41,614 nucleotides of DNA from Hyphomicrobiaceae bacterium. GTDB lineage: Bacteria > Pseudomonadota > Alphaproteobacteria > Rhizobiales > Hyphomicrobiaceae. Below, in pieces: positions 28,631-38,691 of the stretch (position 1 is its first letter; each line of letters begins with the position of its first letter). The stretch spans positions 1 to 41,614 of the forward strand of contig JAKFWF010000001.1 of the NCBI GenBank assembly GCA_021730785.1, read 5' to 3'. The position numbers were made by a program, and so were the translations under genes. A model generated the notes under the pieces. That model did no database searches. It was not told where the DNA came from and saw nothing but the letters and a program-made list of their open reading frames with translations.

Positions 28631-29833
28631 ATGGCGGTAACAACGGCCGGACAGACGAGCAGCCAGGAGGCGGCGAAAGCGAGTTTCCTGTATCGGCCGG
28701 AAGTGCGTGCCGTCATCTATCAGTTGATCCTGTTGGCCGGCATCGTCGCTTTCTTTTGGTACATCATCTCGAACACGATCATCAATCTGCGACGCCTGGG
28801 CATTGCCTCAGGTTTCGAGTTCATGTCTCGCACGGCGAGCTTCGACATATCCCAGACACTGATCCCCTATTCGGCCGGCTCCACGTATTTCACGGCCTTC
28901 ATGGTCGGTCTCTGGAACACGGTGCTGGTGTCTGTCATCGGCATCGTTTTGGCCACGATCTTGGGCTTCATCATGGGCATCGCCCGGTTGTCGAGCAACT
29001 GGCTGATTGCCCGTATCGGAACCATCTTCGTCGAGGTTCTGCGCAACATTCCGCTGCTGCTTTTGCTGCTGTTCATGTACTTCGCGGTGCTCAAATCCGA
29101 CCTGTTGCCCCAGGTGCGGAATGCACGTGAGTTGTGGTTTGGCAGTTACATCAGCAATCGGGGTATCAATCTTCCGGCGCCGATCTTCGAGCCAGGCTTC
29201 GGCTATGTGATGTTAGCTGCGATCCTGGGACTGGCGCTGGCGGTCGGCATCGGCATTTGGGCGCGGCGTCGGCGGTTGCTCACTGGTCAGCCGTTCCCGG
29301 CGTTCTGGGTGGGCGTTGCCGTTACGGTTGCAATTCCGCTGGTGGTGGCCGTGCTGATGGGCCGGCCGATGTCATTCGACTATCCCGTGAAGGGCACGTT
29401 CAACTTCACGGGTGGTTTCGTTCTGTCGCCAGAATTCCTGGCACTGCTGGCCGGTCTCAGTGTCTATACCGCGAGCTTCATTGCCGAGGCGGTCCGCGCC
29501 GGCATCCTGGCGGTAAGCAAAGGGCAGAAGGAGGCGGCGGCCGCCCTCGGACTGGCACCAAACCAGGCGCTGCGGCTCGTTGTTCTGCCGCAGGCGGCGC
29601 GTGTTATGATCCCGCCGCTGACCAGCAACTACCTCAGTCTGACCAAGAACTCGTCCCTGGCCCTGGCGATCGCGTATCCCGATCTCGTGGCCGTGACCGG
29701 CACCATGCTCAACAATACTGGGCAGGCGGTCGAGATCATTCTGCTGACCATGGCGGTCTACCTGACGCTGAGTCTGCTGACGTCGTTGCTCATGAACTGG
29801 TTCAATGCGCGCATCGCGCTGGTCGAGCGCTAG
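28631..29833 (+). CDS. aapQ: L-amino acid ABC transporter permease AapQ
   Basis: Inner-membrane permease (400 aa) of the Aap importer. Hydrophobic segments occur at about residues 30-48, 92-118, 130-152, 195-213, 227-246, 270-290 and 360-390. The long region between the third and later helices is the enlarged insert characteristic of AapQ rather than HisQ. The EAA loop that contacts AapP reads EAAAALGLAPNQALRLVVLPQA. It ends ten bases before aapM. Confidence 0.93.
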   Translation: MAVTTAGQTSSQEAAKASFLYRPEVRAVIYQLILLAGIVAFFWYIISNTIINLRRLGIASGFEFMSRTASFDISQTLIPYSAGSTYFTAFMVGLWNTVLVSVIGIVLATILGFIMGIARLSSNWLIARIGTIFVEVLRNIPLLLLLLFMYFAVLKSDLLPQVRNARELWFGSYISNRGINLPAPIFEPGFGYVMLAAILGLALAVGIGIWARRRRLLTGQPFPAFWVGVAVTVAIPLVVAVLMGRPMSFDYPVKGTFNFTGGFVLSPEFLALLAGLSVYTASFIAEAVRAGILAVSKGQKEAAAALGLAPNQALRLVVLPQAARVMIPPLTSNYLSLTKNSSLALAIAYPDLVAVTGTMLNNTGQAVEIILLTMAVYLTLSLLTSLLMNWFNARIALVER

Positions 29834-29843
29834 GAGCGGCAGC

Positions 29844-30986
29844 ATGGACACCCAAGTCGCACAGGGCACCATCGTCACGCCGAATGCCGGCATGAATGAG
29901 CCGTTGCCACCGCCAGCCAGTCTGGTTGGCCCGTTGGCGTGGCTGCGGCAGAATCTGTTCTCGTCGATCGGCAATACCGTTCTGACGATCCTTGGGCTGC
30001 TACTGATCTATGCGATTCTGAAGCCGTTTCTAGACTGGGCAATTTTCTCGGCCGTCTGGTCGGGACCTGATGGGTCTGTGTGCCGCGTCGAGGGAACCGG
30101 GGCCTGTTGGCCGTTCGTATTCGCCAAGTTCGGGCAGTTCATGTACGGCCGCTTCCCCGATGCCGAGCGCTGGCGGGTGAACCTCACGTATGCGCTCGCC
30201 TTGGCTGGCGTCGTGCCGCTGATGATCCCGTCGGTCCCGGGCAAGATGTGGAACGCCGTCTACGTGTTCATAATCTTCCCCATCATGGCCTATTGGCTTC
30301 TGACCGGCGGCATCTTCGGGTTGCCGATCGTCGAGACCCAGTATTGGGGCGGCCTGTTGATCACCCTCGTCGTCGCCACCGTCGGCATCACCATGTCGTT
30401 TCCGATCGGCATCATTCTGGCCCTCGGGCGGCGCTCCAAGATGCCGTTGGTGAAATGGTGCTCGATTGCGTTCATTGAATTCGTGCGCGGCGTGCCGCTG
30501 ATCACCATCCTGTTCATGTCGTCGGTGATGTTGCCGCTGTTCCTCGAACATGGCACCAATCCCGACAAGCTGCTGCGCGCCTTGATCGGCGTGTCGCTGT
30601 TCGCCGGGGCCTACATGGCCGAGACCGTGCGTGGCGGCCTGCAGGCGATCCCGCGCGGGCAGGTCGAGGCGGCCGAGGCGCTTGGACTATCCTACGGCAA
30701 GACCATGGGGCTCGTCGTGCTGCCGCAGGCGCTCAAGCACGTCATCCCGAACATCGTGTCCGAGTTCATCGGCCTGTTCAAGGATACCAGCCTCGTGCTG
30801 ATCATCGGCCTGTTCGACCTGCTCGGTATCGTGCAGCAGAACATGCAGGGCGACGCCAAGTGGTTCGCGCCCTCCACGCCCATGACCGGTTACGTGTTCG
30901 CCGGGCTGATCTTCTGGGTGTTCTGCTTTGGCATGTCACGCTACTCACAGTTCATGGAGCGCAAGCTCAACACGTCGCACCGGTGA
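29844..30986 (+). CDS. aapM: L-amino acid ABC transporter permease AapM
   Basis: Second inner-membrane permease (380 aa) pairing with AapQ. The start ATG 29844 has AGGAG seven bases upstream, overlapping the aapQ stop region. Membrane segments lie near residues 40-58, 100-120, 125-145, 165-190, 230-250 and 340-360. The EAA loop is EAAEALGLSYGKTMGLVVLPQA. GTGACWPFVFAKFGQFMYGRFP is the periplasmic region typical of AapM. It is the last gene of the operon and is convergent with the hydrolase gene. Confidence 0.93.
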   Translation: MDTQVAQGTIVTPNAGMNEPLPPPASLVGPLAWLRQNLFSSIGNTVLTILGLLLIYAILKPFLDWAIFSAVWSGPDGSVCRVEGTGACWPFVFAKFGQFMYGRFPDAERWRVNLTYALALAGVVPLMIPSVPGKMWNAVYVFIIFPIMAYWLLTGGIFGLPIVETQYWGGLLITLVVATVGITMSFPIGIILALGRRSKMPLVKWCSIAFIEFVRGVPLITILFMSSVMLPLFLEHGTNPDKLLRALIGVSLFAGAYMAETVRGGLQAIPRGQVEAAEALGLSYGKTMGLVVLPQALKHVIPNIVSEFIGLFKDTSLVLIIGLFDLLGIVQQNMQGDAKWFAPSTPMTGYVFAGLIFWVFCFGMSRYSQFMERKLNTSHR

Positions 30987-30996
30987 GACGCTAACC

Positions 30997-31038
30997 GTCG
31001 CTGCCGGTCGGCGCGCAGAACGCGTGTCGGGCAGCGAC
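30997..31038. terminator. inverted repeat between aapM and the convergent hydrolase gene
   Basis: GTCGCTGCC (30997-31005) pairs with GGCAGCGAC (31030-31038), with a smaller CGCG/CGCG stem inside the 24-base loop. It lies in the 65-base convergent gap and has no U-run, so intrinsic termination is only probable. Confidence 0.5.
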
Positions 31039-31051
31039 CAGCAAGTGTTGG

Positions 31052-31735
31052 TTACTTCTCTTTCGCCTTTTCCTTGGCCTTGGCATCCAGCTCGATCGAA
31101 CGGCGGTCGATGTAGTCGCCGACGCCGGCCTTGAGTGCGGCGAGTTTATCCTCGCCTTCGAAGAAGTGGTTGGCGCCGGGGATGATCTGGTGCTCGATCT
31201 TGATGCCGCGCTGCGTCTTGGTCTTGACTGCCATCTCGGCGACCGAGGCGGAGGGCACCACACGATCCTTCTCGCCATTGATGACGAGGCCCGACGACGG
31301 GCAGGGCGCAAGGAACGAGAAGTCGTACATGTTGGCAGGTGGTGCAACGCAAACGAATGCATCGATCTCGGGTCGCCGCATCAGCAGCTGCATCGCGATC
31401 CAGGTGCCAAACGACACGCCGACAATCCAGCAGTTGCGCGATTCCGGCTTGGCGATCTGCAGCCAGTCGAGCGCGGATGCCGCATCCGACAATTCGCCGG
31501 GACCATTGTCGAAGATGCCCTGGCTGCGACCGACGCCGCGGAAATTGAACCGCAGGACCGAGAAGCCGCGCTCCGCAAACGCATAGTACAGATTGTAGAC
31601 CACCTGATTGTTCATGGTGCCGCCGAACAACGGGTGCGGATGCAGGATCAAGGCGATCGGCGCGTCGGCAGCGCTCTCGTGATGATAGCGGGCTTCGAGG
31701 CGGCCGGCGGGGCCGGTCAGGATCAATTCAGGCAT
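31052..31735 (-). CDS. alpha/beta hydrolase (COG2945-like)
   Basis: Small cytoplasmic alpha/beta hydrolase (227 aa). The nucleophile elbow is GVSFG with S108, the acid is D157 in NGEKDRVVP, and the base is H190 in PGANHFFEG, so the triad is complete. LHPHPLFGGTMNN is the oxyanion region and FRGVGRSQG is family-typical. The C-terminus ends in a Lys-rich run (AKAKEKAKEK). No signal peptide. Substrate unknown. Its start is divergent from iscR with 281 bases between them. Confidence 0.9.
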   Translation of the reverse strand: MPELILTGPAGRLEARYHHESAADAPIALILHPHPLFGGTMNNQVVYNLYYAFAERGFSVLRFNFRGVGRSQGIFDNGPGELSDAASALDWLQIAKPESRNCWIVGVSFGTWIAMQLLMRRPEIDAFVCVAPPANMYDFSFLAPCPSSGLVINGEKDRVVPSASVAEMAVKTKTQRGIKIEHQIIPGANHFFEGEDKLAALKAGVGDYIDRRSIELDAKAKEKAKEK

Positions 31736-31829
31736 GGACGTTCCAAGCTTTCTGGCTCGAGTTCACGGGAGCGGTCGCCCTGCCGCGATCAATCGGCGAC
31801 CGAGAGACTGCAACAGCCGAAGACCAATC

Positions 31830-31859
31830 TTGACTTCCAGGCTAGGAATTCCCATACCT
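31830..31859 (+). promoter_or_regulatory. candidate promoter of the iscR-suf operon
   Basis: TTGACT (31830-31835) matches the -35 consensus in five of six bases. ATACCT (31854-31859) is a partial -10 at 18-base spacing. Transcription would start near 31866, immediately before the Irr-like element. Confidence 0.45.
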
Positions 31860-31868
31860 GTTTTGCGA

Positions 31869-31885
31869 ATTAGAATAGTTCGAAG
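31869..31885. promoter_or_regulatory. Irr iron-control-element-like site
   Basis: ATTAGAA-TAG-TTCGAAG matches the alphaproteobacterial Irr element TTTAGAA-N3-TTCTAAA at 11 of 14 defined positions, with the correct spacing and dyad symmetry. It lies just downstream of the candidate promoter start, a position suited to repression under iron limitation. Irr control is inferred from the motif and from the iron-sulfur genes that follow. Confidence 0.5.
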
Positions 31886-32016
31886 ATGGCAGCGTCGGCC
31901 AATGCCTATGTGCCGTGTCGGGCCGTTCTCATAGCATGAGGCAGGGTGGCTTTTGCAAGCAATTGCGCACGGCAAGGCTGTGACACCGCGTGCGTTGGCC
32001 AGGAAGAGAGAATGGC

Positions 32017-32481
32017 GTGGAGTTGAACACACGAGGTCGGTATGCGGTGATGGCCATGGCCGATCTCGGCAAGCATGGCGCCGATAGTGCTGTGTCTTTG
32101 TCGGCCATCGCCGAGCGCCAGCACCTTTCGATCGCTTATCTCGAGCAGATTTTCGCGCAAGTGCGCCGAGCGGGCCTCGTCGACAGCGTGCGCGGCCGCA
32201 GCGGCGGCTACCACCTCGCCAGGCCCGCATCCGATATCTCGATCGCGGAAATCATGATCGCGGTCGAAGAGGAAACACGGATGACGCGCTGCCTCGACAT
32301 CGACGGCGATAAGGCCGGCTGTCTCGGCGATACCAAATGCCTGACGCATGGACTGTGGCGGGCGTTGGGCGGTCACATCCGCGCGTTCCTCAACGGCGTG
32401 AGCCTGCAGGACGTGATCGATGGCACGCCGATTCAGCCCCGCGGCCAAGCCATCATGCCAACCAAGATGGCCGCCGAATGA
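32017..32481 (+). CDS. iscR: Rrf2-family iron-sulfur regulator IscR
   Basis: Winged-helix transcription factor (154 aa) that senses [2Fe-2S] status and adjusts the Suf genes. The DNA-binding opening LNTRGRYAVMAMADLG is family-typical, and RGRSGGYHLARP is the wing. Three cysteines and a histidine for the cluster are in CLDIDGDKAGCLGDTKCLTH. I choose GTG 32017, with AGGAAGAG eight bases upstream, because the conserved N-terminus begins there; GTG 31990 is the longer option. The stop overlaps the next start by four bases (ATGA), so it leads the operon. Confidence 0.93.
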   Translation: MELNTRGRYAVMAMADLGKHGADSAVSLSAIAERQHLSIAYLEQIFAQVRRAGLVDSVRGRSGGYHLARPASDISIAEIMIAVEEETRMTRCLDIDGDKAGCLGDTKCLTHGLWRALGGHIRAFLNGVSLQDVIDGTPIQPRGQAIMPTKMAAE

Positions 32482-33611
32482 ACGGCCATCGCTTCTATCT
32501 CGACCACAATGCCACGGCGCCGCTGCGGCCAGAGGCGAGGGCTGCCATGATCGCGGCCCTCGATGTGGGCGGCAATCCGTCGTCGGTGCACTTCGAGGGG
32601 CGTCGCGCACGTGCGCTTGTTGAAACGGCACGCGAGCAGGTTGCAGCCCTGATCAATGCAAAGCCGCTGGAGATCGTGTTCACCAGCGGTGCAACGGAAG
32701 CCAATGCCTGGGTCGCTAGCGGCGGCTGGGACACGATCCTCTCGAGCGGCATCGAGCACGACTCGGTGCGCGGACCGGTTGCGGCAACGACTGCGCGGCA
32801 AGTGGCGCTGCCGGTTGCAACCGACGGCGTGGTGGCGGTCGAAGAGATTGCGAACTTTGCCCTGCGCGACGCGAGTGCTGCCGGCCGCACCCTCGTCATG
32901 CTGCAGATGGCCAACAACGAGACGGGCATCGTCCAGCCGGTGGCCGAGGTTGCGCACTTCTGCCGGGCGCATGGCTTGGCGATCCACACCGATGCGGTGC
33001 AAGCTGCCGGCCGGCTGCCGATTGATTTCACCAACCTCGGCGTTGATACGCTCAGTTTGTCCGCACACAAGATCGGCGGCCCAACTGGCGTCGGCGTGCT
33101 CGTCATTCGCGACGGCACCAAGCTCGCGACATTGCTCGCGGGCGGGGGACAGGAGCGCCGGCGGCGTGCCGGTACCGAAAATGTGATCGGCATCGCGGGC
33201 TTCGGTGCCGCCGCCGCCGCGGCGCGTGATCTGGCCGATGTGCCGCGGATCACTGCCTTGCGCGACCGGCTCGAAGCCGGCATTGCGCAGTTGACACCAC
33301 AGGCCATGGTGATTGGCCGCACAGGCGTCCGGCTGCCCAATACGACGGCGCTCGCCGTGCCAGGACTGGCTGCCGAGACGCTGGTCATCAAACTGGATCT
33401 CGCTGGCGTTGCCGTCAGTGCGGGCGCTGCCTGCTCGTCCGGCAAGGTCGGCGTCAGTCACACACTGGCGGCGATGAACCTGCCGGCCGATGTCGCACGA
33501 AGTGCAATTCGTCTCAGCTTGGGCTGGAATTCATCGCCGGCTGATGTCACAGCGTTCCTGGAGATATGGGCGACTGTCGCCCGGCCGCGCGCCCTTTGCG
33601 CGGCTGCTTGA
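32478..33611 (+). CDS. cysteine desulfurase, NifS/IscS type (class V aminotransferase)
   Basis: PLP enzyme releasing sulfur from cysteine as an enzyme-bound persulfide. It opens with FYLDHNATAPLRPEA. The PLP Schiff-base lysine is K198 in SAHKIGGP, H94 stacks on the cofactor, D172 is the ring-N partner, and the catalytic cysteine is C319 in SAGAACSSGK on the long loop of group I desulfurases. Length is 377 aa. It overlaps the iscR stop. Since a group II SufS lies downstream in the same locus, this is a second, different desulfurase, as in several alphaproteobacterial suf operons. Confidence 0.93.
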   Translation: MNGHRFYLDHNATAPLRPEARAAMIAALDVGGNPSSVHFEGRRARALVETAREQVAALINAKPLEIVFTSGATEANAWVASGGWDTILSSGIEHDSVRGPVAATTARQVALPVATDGVVAVEEIANFALRDASAAGRTLVMLQMANNETGIVQPVAEVAHFCRAHGLAIHTDAVQAAGRLPIDFTNLGVDTLSLSAHKIGGPTGVGVLVIRDGTKLATLLAGGGQERRRRAGTENVIGIAGFGAAAAAARDLADVPRITALRDRLEAGIAQLTPQAMVIGRTGVRLPNTTALAVPGLAAETLVIKLDLAGVAVSAGAACSSGKVGVSHTLAAMNLPADVARSAIRLSLGWNSSPADVTAFLEIWATVARPRALCAAA

Positions 33612-33631
33612 GTTGAAGAGAGGCAAGACCA

Positions 33632-35101
<1,470 letters not shown>

Positions 35102-35139
35102 TGGCGCGCGCGACCAGCGATCCTGAACTCTGTGCAACG

Positions 35140-35637
35140 TCATTTCCTGGCGTTGATGTTTTGGATCGCTGCGATGTCAGCGAGGCCAGCTTTTTCGTCG
35201 ACCACCCGCCATTCGAAGTACTGGCGGTGAAGGGCTCGAATATACGTGGTTTTGCCGGCGGGAAATGTCGTTATGGGGAGTGCGAAATCGAGCAACCCGG
35301 TGTTAAACAGACCACTGCCGATTTTGAGTTTGTGACCGCCAGCTGTTATCGGAAAACTCTTGAACGCACACGCGTCGACTGTACCGACTTCCTGGCCATC
35401 AAGGTAGATATAGGCCGTCGCTCCAACTTTCCAGCCGGTGAGGGCAGTGATGTCGGCGCACACGTTGTAGACGAGGATGCGCGTACCCGCCTGTGTGTCC
35501 AGTTTGCGGGGCGATGCTATGGCAGCGGTCTTGGGCGCGATAGCGCTGGTCGGTGGCGACTGGTTTTCAGCGCAGGCAGTGAAAGTAAATGCCACTGTGA
35601 CAAGGGCGATCATCGTGGACATTTGAACCGTGCGCAT
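35140..35637 (-). CDS. putative lipoprotein, DUF2846-like, antisense inside the suf locus
   Basis: Probably an exported lipoprotein (165 aa). I choose ATG 35637, preceded by GGAGAGG, which begins a signal sequence ending FTFTAC, an imperfect lipobox with C22. The mature part contains AYIYLDGQEVGTVDACAFKSF and ITAGGHKLKIGSG, which resemble DUF2846, followed by YFEWRVVDE. Its codon use is less GC-biased than its neighbours (many gtt, act, aca, gca and ttt codons). It lies on the opposite strand between sufB and the rest of the operon, 38 bases from sufB, so it may have been acquired by transfer. Function unknown. Confidence 0.7.
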   Translation of the reverse strand: MRTVQMSTMIALVTVAFTFTACAENQSPPTSAIAPKTAAIASPRKLDTQAGTRILVYNVCADITALTGWKVGATAYIYLDGQEVGTVDACAFKSFPITAGGHKLKIGSGLFNTGLLDFALPITTFPAGKTTYIRALHRQYFEWRVVDEKAGLADIAAIQNINARK

Positions 35638-35789
35638 GTGAACCTCTCCATTCAGTTGCATAACGCCATTCTAGGAGATCAGCAGGTGATGCCAATGGAC
35701 GTAGGTATCGTGCAAAGAGGATTTTCTGGGACGAGCGGCCATTTTGCAGCATCGAACCCGGCAGTCAGGCAGCACGGGGCACCACAAAC

Positions 35790-36056
35790 ATGACCAACGC
35801 CTCAACCCACCTCGACTACATCGCCGCCCGGCTTGCCGACGAACCCGTACTTGCGCGCTTCGCCTCGCGGTTGAGCATCGCTGGTGGCGCCGACGAGATC
35901 GTGGTGACGCTGGCGGGCCGCTCGTTAAGCATACGCCCGAGCGGGCAAGGACTTGTCATTGGCGGCGACGAAATCGGCTTAGGTGCGGCTCCGTCGGACA
36001 CTTTGGCGCACGTCGTCAATCGGCTCGCCATTCGGCTTTCACAGATGGACGGATGA
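35790..36056 (+). CDS. small protein of unknown function between sufB and sufC
   Basis: An 88-residue protein without a signal peptide. It has an N-terminal helix (THLDYIAARLADEPVLARFASRL), a short central beta-like part (DEIVVTLAGRSLSIRPSGQGLVIGG), and a C-terminal helix (TLAHVVNRLAIRLSQMD). I do not recognise a family. No good Shine-Dalgarno precedes the ATG, which lowers confidence. Its GC-rich codon use resembles the surrounding genes rather than the antisense lipoprotein. Confidence 0.55.
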   Translation: MTNASTHLDYIAARLADEPVLARFASRLSIAGGADEIVVTLAGRSLSIRPSGQGLVIGGDEIGLGAAPSDTLAHVVNRLAIRLSQMDG

Positions 36057-36101
36057 ACGGATTTGGGTCTAGGATGAGCTATACTGTCGCACCTGAATAT
36101 G

Positions 36102-36120
36102 ACGGCCGGGCGTCGGCCGT
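36102..36120. other. short hairpin between the two small suf-locus genes
   Basis: ACGGCCG pairs with CGGCCGT around a five-base loop, 46 bases after the 88-residue gene. A TATACT hexamer (36080-36085) lies just upstream, but no -35 is visible, so whether this is a leader structure, terminator or neither is open. Confidence 0.3.
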
Positions 36121-36216
36121 GGGGCAACAGTCGGGCAGTCCAACTGCTCGAGCGTAAAACAGGGACCAAAGCACATTGATGGTGCGAAGCGTCCTGGTGC
36201 ATTTGCGGAGGAAGTC

Positions 36217-36492
36217 ATGTCGTTGGAAGTGGAAGTTCTGGAGCAGGCCTGGTTGAAGGCCGAAACCATCGTCGATCGCACCCGCTGTGAGGCGATGCGG
36301 GCGTCGGAGCGACTGAGTGATACGCGGGAGAAAGTGGCACATGGCGCCAACAAGGAAATCGTGGTGCTTCTGACCAAGGTCGAAACCACGGCCGAGAAGT
36401 TGAAGGCCCGTCACGAGGCCGCCGAGCGCCAGGCGAATGACCTGTTCGACCGGCTGCTGGAAGCAAAGTCACAGGGCGGCGCGCACGTTTGA
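36217..36492 (+). CDS. coiled-coil small protein directly upstream of sufC
   Basis: A 91-residue, highly charged protein predicted to be almost entirely helical. Residues about 25-85 show heptad-like spacing of Leu/Val/Ile (EIVVLLTKVETTAEKLKARH and AERQANDLFDRLLEAK). One cysteine (C24). A perfect GGAGGA lies four bases before the ATG, and it ends 34 bases before sufC, so co-expression with sufC is likely. I recognise no family. A structural or partner role for the SUF machinery is only a positional guess. Confidence 0.7.
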   Translation: MSLEVEVLEQAWLKAETIVDRTRCEAMRASERLSDTREKVAHGANKEIVVLLTKVETTAEKLKARHEAAERQANDLFDRLLEAKSQGGAHV

Positions 36493-36526
36493 CGCCGCCT
36501 GTTGCGGATAAGGGAAGTACAACCTG

Positions 36527-37282
36527 ATGCTCGAGATCAAGAACCTGCACGTGAAGCTCGCCGACGAGGAAAAGGTGATCCTCGACGGCCTGACGCTGTC
36601 AGTGCCGAAGGGCGAAGTGCACGCGATCATGGGCCCGAACGGCTCCGGAAAGTCGACGCTCGCCTACGTGCTCGCTGGTCGCCCCGGCTACGAAGTGACG
36701 GATGGTGACATTCTTTGGAACGGCGAAAGCGTTCTGGAAATGGCGCCGGACGAGCGGGCGGCGGCCGGCATCTTCCTCGCCTTCCAGTATCCGATGGAGA
36801 TCCCGGGCGTCGCCGGCCTCACGTTCCTGCGCACGGCTGTCAATGCGGTTGCCAAGAAGCGCGGCACGAAGGAACTTACGACGCCGGAGTTCATGAAGCT
36901 CGTGAAAGCCAAGGGCGCCGAACTCAACATCGACGTCGAGATGCTGAAACGCCCGGTCAATGTCGGCTTTTCAGGCGGCGAAAAGAAGCGTTCCGAGATC
37001 CTGCAGATGGCGCTGCTGGCGCCATCGCTGTGTGTCCTCGATGAAACCGACAGCGGCCTCGACATCGATGCGCTGAAAGTCGTGTCGGATGGCGTCAACG
37101 CGTTGCGCTCGAAGGACCGGGCCATGCTGGTGATCACCCATTACCAGCGCCTGCTGAACCACATCGTGCCGGATCGCGTGCACGTGCTGGCGCACGGCCA
37201 TATCCAGAAATCGGGCGGCAAGGAGCTGGCACTGGAGCTGGAGAAATCGGGCTACGCCGAATACAAAAGCAAGGCCGCGTGA
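36527..37282 (+). CDS. sufC: Fe-S assembly ATPase SufC
   Basis: ABC-type ATPase (251 aa) that drives conformational change in the SufBCD scaffold. Walker A is GPNGSGKST (residues 36-44). The SufC-type signature is FSGGEKKRSEILQMAL, Walker B is LCVLDETDSGLDIDALK, and the switch His is in VITHYQRLL. FLAFQYPMEIPGV is the Q-loop region characteristic of SufC. GGGAAG lies upstream of the start. It is followed by sufD after 83 bases. Confidence 0.97.
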   Translation: MLEIKNLHVKLADEEKVILDGLTLSVPKGEVHAIMGPNGSGKSTLAYVLAGRPGYEVTDGDILWNGESVLEMAPDERAAAGIFLAFQYPMEIPGVAGLTFLRTAVNAVAKKRGTKELTTPEFMKLVKAKGAELNIDVEMLKRPVNVGFSGGEKKRSEILQMALLAPSLCVLDETDSGLDIDALKVVSDGVNALRSKDRAMLVITHYQRLLNHIVPDRVHVLAHGHIQKSGGKELALELEKSGYAEYKSKAA

Positions 37283-37365
37283 TCCGGCAGACATAAAGCG
37301 CCCCTATACATGATAAGCAGGAGCAAGCGGCAGCCGCATAGCAGCGGTTGACCGAGGACCATTCC

Positions 37366-38673
37366 ATGAGCATGACACCGGCCACTCCAACGCAGCTGAA
37401 GACCAAGGCGGAAGCTGCCTACGCCGAGCAGTTCGAATCGGCGCTCGCCGGTTTGCCGGGGGCAGCCGACGCACGCCGCGCAGCATTCGGGCGGTTTACC
37501 GCGCAAGGCCTGCCGCACCGGCGGCTCGAGGAGTGGAAATATACCGATCTGCGGGCGGCAGTGAAGGAAGCGCTGCCGCCGGCGCCGGCTGCTAAAGCGG
37601 TTGTGGCGGCGAATGAAGTGACTGCGGCGCTCGGTCCGTTGGCCGTGATCGATGGTCCGAGGCTGGTTTTCATCGATGGTCATTTCTCGGCCGAGCATTC
37701 GGTTGCCAGCGCCATCGCTGGCCTGTCGATCGCGACACTTGCCAACGCAGCGGGTGCATCTGCGCCAGCAGGCGATGTCCCAGCCACGGTTGCGCTCAAT
37801 CACGCGTTTGCAAGTGACGGCGCCGTTGTCGAAGTCATGGCCGGAGCCAAGCCGACCGGCAGCCTCGTCATCGTTTTCCTCAGCACGGCAGTGCGCCCGG
37901 CCACCATCACGACGCGGAACATCATCATCGTGGGGGCCGATGCGGCGGCCTCCGTCGTCGAAATCCACGCGCAGATCGGCACAGCCTCCACCCACACCAA
38001 CACATCGACCAAGCTGCAGATCGGCGATCGTGCGGTGGTCGATCATGCCAAGGTGATCATAGGTGCCTCCGGCGCAATACACCTGGCCAATTGGGACGTT
38101 TCGATCGGCATCGACGCCCTCTATCGCCCCGCCCAGCTCACCCCCTCGTGCGGCCTCGCCCGCCACGACGTGAACGTGACGCTCAATGGCCGCAACGGGA
38201 AGCTCGATTTCTCCGGTATCGCGCTCGGCCGCGGGTCGGACCACATCGACACCACCATGGTCATCCACCACGTGGCGCCGGGCTGCGAGAGCCGGGAGCT
38301 GTTCAAGACCATCCTCGATGGCAACGCGCGCGCCGTGTTCCAGGGCAAGGTGATCGTCGACAAGGACGCGCAGAAAACCGACGGCAAGCAGATGGCAAAG
38401 GCCCTCATGCTGTCACCCAACGCCGAGTTCGATAGTAAGCCCGAGCTCGAAATCTATGCCGATGATGTCGCCTGCGGGCATGGTTCCACGTGCGCTGAAA
38501 TCGACCCCGACCTCATCTTCTATTGCCGGTCGCGTGGCATCCCCGAGGCGCAAGCCCGCGCGTTGCTGCTTGAAAGTTTCGTTGGCGATGCGATCGACAT
38601 GATCGACAGGCCGGACATTCGCCGCGCGTTCACCGAGATCGCGCAGGCGTGGCTCACGCATAAGTCGGCCTGA
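37366..38673 (+). CDS. sufD: Fe-S assembly protein SufD
   Basis: Scaffold subunit pairing with SufB in SufBC2D (435 aa). It shows RFTAQGLPHRRLEEWKYTDL at the N-terminal domain, a beta-helix core, and the C-terminal SufB/D landmark KPELEIYADDVACGHGSTC with the following IDPDLIFYCRSRGIPEAQAR. I choose ATG 37366, with GAGGA seven bases upstream; TTG 37348 is also in frame. It ends 18 bases before the sufS start. Confidence 0.95.
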   Translation: MSMTPATPTQLKTKAEAAYAEQFESALAGLPGAADARRAAFGRFTAQGLPHRRLEEWKYTDLRAAVKEALPPAPAAKAVVAANEVTAALGPLAVIDGPRLVFIDGHFSAEHSVASAIAGLSIATLANAAGASAPAGDVPATVALNHAFASDGAVVEVMAGAKPTGSLVIVFLSTAVRPATITTRNIIIVGADAAASVVEIHAQIGTASTHTNTSTKLQIGDRAVVDHAKVIIGASGAIHLANWDVSIGIDALYRPAQLTPSCGLARHDVNVTLNGRNGKLDFSGIALGRGSDHIDTTMVIHHVAPGCESRELFKTILDGNARAVFQGKVIVDKDAQKTDGKQMAKALMLSPNAEFDSKPELEIYADDVACGHGSTCAEIDPDLIFYCRSRGIPEAQARALLLESFVGDAIDMIDRPDIRRAFTEIAQAWLTHKSA

Positions 38674-38691
38674 ACAGAGAGGGTGCCAATC

